DNA of 64,000 bases from assembly GCA_949710005.1 (NCBI GenBank), contig OX453281.1, positions 23,912,362 through 23,976,361 on the forward strand, written 5' to 3'. Each line of letters opens with the position of its first letter. Position 1 is the first letter of the stretch. This DNA comes from Ricordea florida. Taxonomy: Eukaryota > Cnidaria > Anthozoa > Corallimorpharia > Ricordeidae. The notes below the pieces were generated by a model that saw nothing but the letters and a program-made list of their open reading frames with translations, made no database searches and had not been told where the DNA came from. Shown one piece after another: positions 55,616 to 64,000 of the stretch. The position numbers and the translations under genes were made by a program.

Positions 55616-56486
55616 ATAGGCGGTGGGATGCTCGCCATTGGATATGCTGCTAGCCGATTGTTGTGAGACCCGGCGACTTTTTTCGTGGTGTTGCTATAGC
55701 CCATGGAAAAGAAGCTGTCTGACATCTACTACAGCCCTCAGGGGTATTGGAAGGGGTTCGCCGCCTCTAAGAAGTTGGCGGACGCGGCTGGCGCCTCGGA
55801 AGATGAAGCCCGAGCGTGGCTAGAAAAACAGGCAATGTGGTAGATCTACCTGCCGCCCCCGCAACACATACCAAGACCGAAGTTCAATGTCTCAACACCA
55901 AACGAGGTTCATCAGGCCGATCTTCTATTTCTTCCCCACGACCGACCTGGACGGGGTCGGAAGCTTTACAAGTACGCGCTCACTGTGGTCGATGTTGCCT
56001 CGCGCTACAAGGAGGCGGAGCCTTTGGTTTCAAAGGAAGCGAAAGAAGTCGCGGGGGCGTTCGAGCGCATCTACAAGCGAAGCCCTTTGTCCTGGCCCAA
56101 GCTACTCCAGGTCAATCCAGGAAAAGAGTTCATGGGTGCTGTCTTACCTCTACTAGCTCGCCACAATACCGAAGTTCGGCGTGGCCGCGTGGATATCCAC
56201 CAAGAGCAAGCGATCGTTGAGAGGTTCAACAGGACTCTAGCCGAGCGGTTGTTCGGTTACCAGTATGCCCAGGAGATGCTTCTTCCCGAGGGTGAAAGAT
56301 CGGTTGAATGGGTGGCTCGGCTGCCTGCTGTTGTCGCGGCTTTGAACAACGAACCAACACGGTTGATCGGGAAAAAACCGCAGGATGCCATCGAGGACAA
56401 ATCGGTTGCGCAAAGCAGGTCCTCCTCTGTTGTACCCGGGAGGGCGGTTGGTTTGGAGGAGGATAGACTTTTCTCTGACGCCGACA

Positions 56487-56666
56487 AATGTACCGAACTT
56501 GTATGGTACACCTAAAACTCAACCAAAACTCACTCGTGGCAGTCAAATCCGTCTTTAATTCTTTCGATTTCGCTCACTACAACTCACACGTCTCCTCCCC
56601 GAAGTAGTTCCTTTTTTTGTGTCTCGCATTACTTATTACATGACAACAATGACATTTGTATTGTCA
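56487..56666 (-). repeat. 3' LTR (left in + coordinates)
   Basis: 180 bp, identical to the other LTR. Adjacent to the target duplication CGACA at 56482-56486. Confidence 0.95.
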
Positions 56667-56801
56667 CAACACTTCGCTCCCCTAAAATTAAAGTGATTTA
56701 ATTTTACTAACAACAACGTTTCCTAAAATGTTTGGTTTTCAATGTCCTTCACTGAAATAAGCTACTCAGTCTCCGTCTTGCGACAATAGCTGCAGTCTCA
56801 C

Positions 56802-57921
56802 TCAAGCGTCCTGTGCTGCGCGTCGGGTACTGCGTCGCAACTCTTCTTTCTCCGTCGTTGGCGCAACATCAAAAACTGCAGGTCCCTTGATCTCTAGCGG
56901 GCACACAAGAGTTAATGGTCTCTCAATTATGTGGCCCTTGTGTCGAAGGGCGAGTCCCCGCACTATACCGTCCTTGCCTCTGATATGTTTCAGAACGACG
57001 CCTTTCTTCCACTCTCCTCTGTTTTTCTCATCACCGACGATCAGCACGACCTCCCCCACCTCTGGATAATTGGGTTTGCCTCTCTTGATGCGGTGGCTCT
57101 CCAATAGGCTGTGAAGATATTCCCTTCCATCGTTGCCACACATGCTGTCTCTTCTCATACAGACGCGCTTGTAACCTGGTTACTTCGTCCCCATCCAGTT
57201 CTCGATCTTCTACAATATACGCGTTCTGACCCCACATTATAATGTTAGGTGTCAACACTTGCTCCTCTCCAAAATCGCTCTCCACATACGTCAGCGGGCG
57301 ATTGTTGAGGTGTCGCTCGATGTCCATTACGACAGATTCCACTTGATCATACTTCAAGCTCGTTCTTCCCATGGTCTTGTAAAATGTTTTCTTCACGTCT
57401 TTGATGAGCCTCTCATACAGACCTCCCCACCATGGCGACCTTGACAGGTTAAATTGCCACGTAATTTGTTGCCTCGCCAAATAATCTTGCAAAGCCTCGC
57501 TCTTCCTGATTTTCCTTATCCAGGCTGCGGTGGTCTTGAAGGCTGCTCCATTATCTGACACAATACGTTCTGGCCTGGTTCGTCGAGTGATAAAGGAATT
57601 GAGTTTTGCCTTGAACTCTTCCGCCGTTTGTGACTTCGTGACTTCTAAATGTAGTGCCCGCGATGTGGCGCATGTGAAAATCAAGATGTAGCACTTGCCC
57701 TGTTCTTTCTTAGAGATTTTGTACGTTAAGGGCCCAGCAAAGTCGATCCCGGTAGTCTCGAAGGGTCGGCTACATTCTGTTCGAAACGAGGGCAATGGAG
57801 CAGTTCCCGCCGGTCCGAAGGGTTGGGTCCTGAACACTTTGCACACGGAGCAGTCATTTATCACCTTTTTCACCCTTGATCGCAACTGTGGTATCCAATA
57901 TGTATCCCTCACCGTTGCCAT
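56802..57921 (-). pseudogene. BEL/Pao integrase and C-terminal domain
   Basis: Begins [16 protein letters not shown] with the HHCC-type CSVCKVFR, then the DDE core ([31 protein letters not shown]) with D, D and E all in place. A frameshift near 57110-57160 separates this from the C-terminal domain in 57158-56802 ([19 protein letters not shown]), the conserved tail found in BEL/Pao integrases. The integrase domain itself looks intact apart from the frame breaks either side. Confidence 0.9.
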
Positions 57922-60248
57922 GGTGTTAGCGACGCCAAGGTGTTTATGTCTTCGTGGACGTGGCGTATAAGCTTGTTAGCGAATTCTCCCCCTTGAATGT
58001 AAGTCGGCTGGTAACCAGAAATTCTACCATGGCACTTGAGAATACCGGTACTTTCCTCTGCCACTAGTTTCCAGCCGGGGTTCTCTAGGGTCGGTTCCAC
58101 GTCCCCTTGTACCTTCTTTATCCATAATTGTCTCGCAGCATTCATCTCTTCCGTGGTCAGAGGTCCAGTTCTCTTTCCTGCATTGCGCCTCTTGATCAGC
58201 GAGTTGTGCACGAATCTTAAAGCCCATGCGGTTACGCGGAAGGTCTTCCAGAGTGTACTTCTACTAAGAAGTGCATCCCACTGATCAGGCTCCCTCTTTA
58301 CTGAATACAGCACTTCCTCCTGTACCGGTTTGTGTTCCTCGTTGAAAAGCCTCGTCCTCTCCAGCTTAGGTTGGTCCGGCCAATCTTCCTCGTTCAGCAA
58401 CCAATCCGGCCCTTCATACCGTTTTCCCTTTTCCATTTTCTCAAGTGACGCACCACGGCTTCCCAGGTCAGCCAGGTTCTTATCCGTGGGACAATGTCTC
58501 CACTTGATTCCCGCCTCTTGTGTGATCCGAGCCATCTTCCTCACTCTGTTGGAAACAAACACTTTCCATGACTTTCCGGGGTTACAAATCCAGTATAGCG
58601 CCACCATACTGTCCATCCATACGTTAACAGAAGTGATTGGCCATCGCCTCAACGCTACTAGCAGGTTCTTCACCATATTTGCAGCCATCTGTCCACTCAC
58701 TAGTTCTAGCCTTGCAATAGTCGTGTTTCTCTTCGAAATCCTGGATTTAGATGTTAGCAGCCCTTTAACAACCCCTGTCGAATGTTCGACGACTGCAACG
58801 GTCGCAGCTGAACACGCTATTTTACTGGCGTCTGCAAAAACGTGAAGATGCACCCCCTTGATACGGCCAATATCCCTGACTATACTTCTGGGCACTTTAA
58901 CATTCCTAAGCTGACTGCACCACTTCAGCCAGTTTCGCTTTGTTGCACCGCTCACCTCAGTATTCCAGCCAACTTTTTCGTCGCAGGCTTCTCTATAAAT
59001 GTATTTCCCCTCCACCATAGTCGGGGAAATTATACCCAGAGGATCATACACGGCACCGAGCTGACTAAGGATCGATCGTTTGGTCACTGGAAGGTTCTCT
59101 TTAAACTGTGCTTTAATCTCCAGTGAATCTTCTCTCTTGTCCCACAGGTGTCCAAGTATCTTGCTTGGGTTAGGCTCATCGTCCAACTCTTGGACGTTCG
59201 ACTCCCACTTATGCGCGGGAAACTTTGCACTCTCGAGGATCTCAGTTGCTTCTTCTTTAAATGTTTTAAGCTCTTCAATGCTACTTCCAGTCTTCATTAA
59301 GTTGTCCACGTAAGTATTCTCCTTAAGTGACTCGACAGTGTCTTTATGCTCTGGTAGTTGCTGGTTAAAGTGGTGTTGTAGGGTGGCTCCTAACATGAAC
59401 GGGCTAGCTTCGGCTCCGAAAGGTACTCGAGCAAAGCGCAAGCGTTCCTCTTTGCCATTGACGTTGAACAAGTAACGGAACGCATCACGATCCCCCTCCT
59501 TAATCCCAATCTGCAGAAAAGCCTTGTCTTTCGTGTGTGCGTACAACTTTTTCAGCTCCCTTATGTCGGGTCTTCTCACAGTTGTGAAATCTGATAGTCT
59601 TGTTCCCGTGACTTCAATCTTCTCTTGCGCGCTTCCATCGAAAGACTCTATGGTGAGGTTAAAGACAGGCATGGTCTGACACTTGACTCCGTTCACAGTT
59701 ACTATTTGTCGCTCCTCATAATGTTCGGGGGTCAGCCTCAGTTTCTTAATTGCTTCGCCTGTGATGAAGTTCCTACTAGATCCAGTGTCCAAGTAGGCCC
59801 AGAAGGTTTTTTCCTTTATTCTGACGGGAATTACAGCAGGTAACGATTTTTCTTCGACCGATGGGGTGTAGGCGGTCACCACTGTCTCCGATTCATTCTG
59901 TGGTCTCCCTTGAATCCTGTCACAGATGCTGGTGTGATGTTTTCCTTTGCACTTAAAGCATCCTCGGCTTCGACACTGTTTTCCTCTATGCCCTGGTCGA
60001 CCACAGTTGTAGCACAGCCTCTTCTCATGGAAAACTTTCCTTCTTGCCTCCAATGTGTTAACGAGCTGGCATCCATCTCCCCAGTGGTTCCCCTCACAGA
60101 AGATACAGACTGGATTTCCCCTTTCCCTGCTGCTTCCTGTCGGTGAGAACAAGTGTCTTTCGCTCTTACGACAATCCCCAGACCGGTCCTCCGTTGCGTT
60201 TCTCCTGAGCCATTTTTGCAAGGCGTCAATCAAGTCCCCCATGTCCAA
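57909..60248 (-). pseudogene. BEL/Pao pol: zinc knuckles, protease, partial RT, RNase H
   Basis: Order: Cys/His zinc knuckles ([40 protein letters not shown]), then protease start [12 protein letters not shown], then an abrupt join at about 59515-59530 into the middle of the reverse transcriptase ([13 protein letters not shown]). The rest of the protease and the front of the RT, including the first catalytic Asp region, are missing. The RT YVDD box is present as YVDN. RNase H has FADASK and LELVSG, and a DMDS-type position in [10 protein letters not shown]. The end changes frame near 57930-57960. Cannot make an active RT. Confidence 0.9.
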
Positions 60249-61240
60249 TTTTCCCAGTCCTCATCCGTGCGAACGATTTCTGGTTTGACCTGGGGCAGCT
60301 TGTCGAGGGTTGCCATAACGAAACCTCTGAGCATGTTCGCTTCTCCCAGGGTAAACAGCGTGTCGTGATTCTTGCTGACCGTTTCGTACAACTCTTGTAC
60401 TTTAACGTAGTTCGATCCTCGCACTGTGGGAATGTTGATGATCTGTTGCATGTGTGCGTTAATAACTCGTTTCGTTTGGCCAAATTCTTTCTCTAGCCGT
60501 TCCCACGCAATCTTGTATCCCAGTGCTCCCGGTTTTAGATTTGCGATTTTGTCCCTCACCATAGGACTGACCATTTCAAGCAGGTACCCAAATTTTTCCT
60601 CTTCGCTTATATCCTTGTCGTGGACTTGCGTTACGAACATATTTCGAAACCTGACCCAGTCCGTGGGAGTTCCCTTGAACGGTGTAATCTTTAACTTCGG
60701 CAGTTTAGCTGTAATGGTTCGGACTCCTTTCTCCAGCTCTAGCTTTCTTCTCGTCACGTCCAGTTCGGCCTCCATTTTTTCTTGCCACATTCGACGCTCT
60801 TGTTCCTTTTGCCTCTCTCGAAACTCCATTGACCGTTGCTCTTCTTGTCGCTGTTGTTCTTCCTTCGCTTCCGATCGCCGCCGTTCTCTTTCCTCGTCCA
60901 TTTCATCTTTTCTGTTCTTTAGAATCTTTGAGAGCCTTTCTTTGTCCGCCATCAACGTCGCATATCTTGATTTGACGTCCTTTTTCCATTGCCTCACCGA
61001 TCTAGAGGACGCGCCGTTGTCTATTTTCAATTCCTCTGCTTGCGAAATTAGATCCGCCAGTTTGTCGATAATTCTGTCCGCTCGTTTGTTGGCGATTTCC
61101 ATTTCGACGTAGTCCTTGAGTTGAATCAAATCGTCTGTTTCTTCCAGGAAATACTTCAGCTTCTTGACCTCCTTCTCTATTTCTCCCTCTAGTAGTTTCT
61201 CTTCATCGTGTGAAGCCGCGCTTTCCTCCGCCTCGCTCAT
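60230..61240 (-). pseudogene. BEL/Pao gag region
   Basis: ATG 61240. Coiled-coil-rich N terminus with a long Glu/Arg/Gln stretch (RRRSEAKEEQQRQEEQRSME), then the Pao-type gag core (KLPKLKITPFKGTPTDWVRF, FGYLLEMVSP, VKVQELYETVSKNHDTLF). The frame shifts near 60245: gag ends prematurely, and the following conserved segment is in the next frame from 60248. BEL/Pao elements normally make one gag-pol polyprotein, so this is a break rather than a programmed slip unless shown otherwise. Confidence 0.85.
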
Positions 61241-61332
61241 GTTTGTGTCGAATTTGTTGTTCTTCTTTGGTCCCTACGCTTCTAATAAATTCCTCGCAGT
61301 AATCCTCAAAGTATCCTGGTCTCGGCACCACA

Positions 61333-61512
61333 AATGTACCGAACTTGTATGGTACACCTAAAACTCAACCAAAACTCACTCGTGGCAGTCAAATCCGTCT
61401 TTAATTCTTTCGATTTCGCTCACTACAACTCACACGTCTCCTCCCCGAAGTAGTTCCTTTTTTTGTGTCTCGCATTACTTATTACATGACAACAATGACA
61501 TTTGTATTGTCA
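61333..61512 (-). repeat. 5' LTR (right in + coordinates)
   Basis: 180 bp, identical to the other LTR. The primer-binding site lies at 61318-61330, directly inside. Confidence 0.95.
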
Positions 61513-61725
61513 CGACACTTCCGGTCAGACTTACGGTATTTATACCAGCCCGGCGAACAGGAGGGTGGACGAAGACGTGCAACGGATCCAATTTGGAGTC
61601 TCGAGGTTCTCGACCAAGAGCGCGCGATTGTTCGGCCTGGTGAGCCTGTGGTCTACTATCTCAGAGACGGCACCAAATGAGGCTTCGTCCGCGAAGAGCT
61701 GCAGGTAGTTCCTTGGAATACCGAA

Positions 61726-64000
61726 TTACCCCCGAAAGGCGTACTCAAGGGGTTCGGTGTGAATCCCGTCGGGTAGCACCCGTCTCTTGTCGTAGTAGGG
61801 CGAAAGTCCTAATTTCTCCTGGTGGTAAGTTGTCATCTGCCCTTTCTCCATGCGGAAGCCCCGGTTTTCTGCTCGGTCGAGTGCTCCATACAGGGTTGCT
61901 TTGTAGCGCCCCTAAGTCAAGTCGTTGTCTTTTTTCGACATCCCCTTCGCCAAGGTTTTACTTTTTCCCTCGCCATTGTCAACGTAGTACGCCTTACTGC
62001 AGAGCGCTATCGCCCGGGTTCCCTCGAACTCGAGTTTGAACAGGCGGGGCATCCGGCCGCTCCACTTGTCCCAAGCCAGCCATTGTTTTTACAGCCCTCG
62101 AATTCTCCACGGAGCTCTGAACGTACTACTTCCTCTAAGGTCTTCCCGGAGATGGCCATATAAAGGCTGTCTGTATCCATCTGGATCAGCTCAAAGTCTT
62201 TCCTATCGACGAAATAATCGAGGAAATCGTAATAGAACTCTAGCATACGCAACTTAGCGAGTTGGTACACCGTGATCCCTATTTGAAACGGGCGGGTTAT
62301 CTTGATCTGCTGTTTCCTCTTGTGTATCTCATACGCGGCCCCAATTTCATTCAAATCCTCATACCAAGAAGAGCGAAGAGCACGATCGACCACTTCTTCG
62401 TCTTTCGTGTAGCTCACCAGCGTCTGTCGCTCCAGGGCTTCAATGAATTTCCCGTAGCAGCTATTGCCGAGCAGTTTGAAGAGATCGGCAAAGAGGGTCT
62501 TGTCCTTGTTGGTATCCCCTTCTCGTCGAGCTTCGGTTACTCGGTCGACGAACCACCCGAATATCTTTTGGGGTTGGAAGTCGATCGTTCTGTAGACCGC
62601 GGTGACAACCAAACCGTGGCCGAGGTACCAGCGGAGAAGGGGGGCGTAGGGTGTCGCTGTCAGGGTGTCGCTGATGGAAACCGAAATAGGAACGTGGTCT
62701 CCCTCTATTGTAAGATATTCTGTTGGGCGACGCGTGCGGGTCTTGTCTAGGTAACTCTCGAAGTCGTACACGAGCGCGTGGGGGTAGGTCTCGGTTTTTC
62801 GTTTGGGGATGCGGTCTCTTCTCCAAGGTTTAGGCTCTTCGTGCTGCCACCTAACCACAAGGCGATACCCCGCGGCTCGGATCTTCGCTTCCCGCTCGAG
62901 CGTCTGTTGGTATGCCACTTCATGCGTAACAGGACTGTCCTTTTTCTTGGAAAGATTCCGAAGTAGCTCCTGGCGCTGCTTCGGTGATGGGAAACAAATT
63001 TTGCATCCGTGCCATAGACACCCATTGAATTGGAAGACGGTCTTTGAAATGGGATCATAACCGTCTACGGCGATACCTTCTATCATTCGCTCGCCTCCAT
63101 GACCACATACCTGGTGATGGATATGGATCCCTCTAGCGCGGGCTTCATACTCGAGCCACTGTAGTGCTTGGTTGCTATCCAGTTTTTGTGGGTAGAAGAC
63201 CTTCTCGAAGGCCGATGGTGGAGCTTCCACTTTCTCTCCTTTGCAGACAACTTTTGTCTCGCCTTGGCCGCAACGATCGGCGTGGCGATGGAGGCTGTCG
63301 GTCCGTGTAAACCTTGCCTTGCACTCCCCACACATGTATACATTCGCGAGTTTCCGGATGTCGTGAGTGAGAAACGCGTGCCCCTCGTAGACGCCGATCG
63401 TCATTGGTGGAGTACCTACTTTTTCATAGTGAGCTGGTTGCCTCTGATGCAGCCAATCTCCAGACTCTGTTGGTTCGTATACCCGGATCCCGAATTTGAA
63501 GTGGGCCTCTACTTTCCGCAGCCCGTCCTGAGAAACCCCTGGGCAAGCCTCGGGCGATTGGTATATCTCTCTAGCGAGAGCTCGGGCTTGTAGGGTGCAA
63601 CGATCCACGCGTGCGCCTTGATGAACTGCGATACAACGAAAGAGACAGAGGTTATCTCCGTACGTGTCCAAGGAATACAGCCCCCGCTTTCTTCGGAGCC
63701 AGTCGGGTAGTGGTCCTGTGCCCAACAGAGGCGCCTGCCGATCTACTACGACCTTGACTTCCACATAGATAAAGCGAATGAAGGTCCACTTGGTGCTAGG
63801 TCGCTCGATTTGGTTAACACTCAAGTGCTTCTCGTCTTCCGCCTGCACCCAGTCTCTAGCTTCCGGCTCGAGCCGCTGGATCCAAGGACTCCTTTTCGCA
63901 GTTTTGGGAAACAAGATAATTTCTCCCGTTTCGAGGTTCCTTAGTCGATAGGTGTAACTGTAGCGCAGATAGCAACTGGTGGCGACCTTCTCGTGGAGCT
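61726..64000 (-). pseudogene. Protein-primed DNA polymerase B, deleted and frameshifted
   Basis: The frame is open from the window edge at 64000. In order: N-terminal domain (LLGTGPLPDWLRRKRGLYSL), a C2H2 finger (CGECKARFTRTDSLHRHADRC region), an endonuclease-like segment (VDGYDPISKTVFQFNGCLWH), and Exo I (ALVYDFESYLD). The frame then jumps at about 62650 from just after Exo I to a segment preceding palm motif B (KLLGNSCYGKF), with motif C DTDSLYM near 62160-62180. Exo II, Exo III and palm motif A are missing. A further frameshift lies at about 62050-62130; the rest of the C terminus is in another frame and stops at 61726, overlapping the convergent integrase tail by 51 bp. Without motif A it cannot polymerise. 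Confidence 0.9.

Larger units (their letters stand above)
56487..61512 (-). mobile_element. BEL/Pao LTR retrotransposon inserted in the integrase
   Basis: Two 180-bp LTRs, 56487-56666 and 61333-61512, are identical. Both sides carry CGACA (56482-56486 and 61513-61517), a 5-bp target duplication. Transcription is on the - strand. A primer-binding site, TGGTGCCGAGACC (61318-61330), lies 2 bp inside the 5' LTR, and a purine tract AGGGGAGCGAAG (56672-56683) lies next to the 3' LTR. It encodes gag, zinc knuckles, part of the protease and reverse transcriptase, RNase H and integrase of BEL/Pao type. gag-pol is defective (see the parts). Confidence 0.95.
55703..61776 (+). pseudogene. Polinton integrase, split by a retrotransposon and broken
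   Basis: ATG 55703 follows GCTATAG by 3 bp. The parts are 55703-56486 and 61513-61776, separated by the BEL/Pao insertion. The N-terminal part (DIYYSPQGYWKGFAASKKLA) is interrupted by TAG at 55841-55843, with the same frame continuing. The DDE core follows: first Asp in NEVHQADLLFL, the second position in LLQVNPGKEFMG is Asn where the family has Asp, and the Glu is in IVERFNRTL. The C-terminal part has YLYQPGEQEGGRRRATDPIW and SLEV, then TGA at 61678-61680, then the same frame to TAG at 61774-61776. The two halves are in different frames even after removing the insertion, so a small indel lies near the junction. It cannot act as an integrase. Confidence 0.9.
47480..64000. mobile_element. Polinton/Maverick (adintovirus-like) element, one end to window edge
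   Basis: A compact, intronless, GC-richer gene block contains the hallmark set: packaging ATPase, retroviral-type integrase and protein-primed DNA polymerase B, plus several virion-type ORFs. The left boundary is approximate, set where the host intron gives way to the repeat-rich terminal region. The other terminal inverted repeat is outside the window, so the boundary cannot be confirmed. No adenain-type cysteine protease was recognised. Most core genes carry disabling lesions. It probably lies in an intron of the dioxygenase gene. Confidence 0.88.

Noticed and set aside
60230-60260. Programmed gag-pol frameshift in the BEL/Pao element
   Set aside because: No slippery heptamer is seen at the shift, BEL/Pao elements normally use one polyprotein, and other frame breaks exist in the same copy.
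56487-61517. A single base difference between the LTRs near their outer edge
   Set aside because: The differing base lies outside the 180-bp repeats: it belongs to the CGACA target duplication on one side and to internal sequence on the other. The LTRs themselves are identical.

Overview
This is eukaryotic DNA: spliced genes with GT-AG introns, AT-rich introns packed with transposon debris, and a 200-base N gap. Host genes and repeats look anthozoan, most likely a stony coral. That is an inference from Penelope-like, BEL/Pao, piggyBac and Polinton elements and familiar cnidarian repeats, not from any marker gene.

Host part (1-47.5 kb). A copper transporter of the Ctr/SLC31 family lies on the + strand in four exons (5966-13321). 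A second Ctr-like gene lies tail-to-tail on the - strand (exons at 16066-16324 and 17540-17762). A decayed piggyBac transposase follows (22755-24484, - strand). Then come the first two exons of a gamma-butyrobetaine dioxygenase (BBOX1-like) gene, whose exon 2 is at 45656-45761. Introns and spacers hold a 23-bp minisatellite (about 908-1830), a Penelope-like remnant, several MITEs with TAA, TA or 9-bp target duplications, a nested pogo-like element, and two copies of an unnamed mobile-ORF family.

The main structural fact is that 7615-26300 and 26501-45470 are the same sequence. They differ only by one 284-bp insertion/deletion inside a MITE, and the N gap lies exactly between them. Ctr exon 1 exists only before the first copy and BBOX1 exon 2 only after the second. 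This is what two overlapping contigs left unmerged would look like, so the second set of Ctr, piggyBac and BBOX1 annotations is probably an assembly duplicate rather than a real tandem duplication.

Viral-type part (about 47.5-64 kb). Base composition rises in GC and genes become dense, intronless and on both strands. This is a Polinton/Maverick (adintovirus-like) element seen from one end. It has a repeat-rich terminal region, eight or more virion-type or unknown ORFs, an FtsK/HerA-type packaging ATPase (53451-54098), a retroviral-type integrase (from 55703) and a protein-primed family-B DNA polymerase running off the window edge (61726-64000, - strand). The element is dead: the integrase has two stop codons, a frameshift, a changed catalytic Asp and a 5,026-bp BEL/Pao retrotransposon inside it. 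The polymerase has lost the stretch with the Exo II/III and palm motif A and has a frameshift. The BEL/Pao insertion (56487-61512) has identical 180-bp LTRs and a 5-bp target duplication, but its gag-pol is internally deleted and frameshifted.
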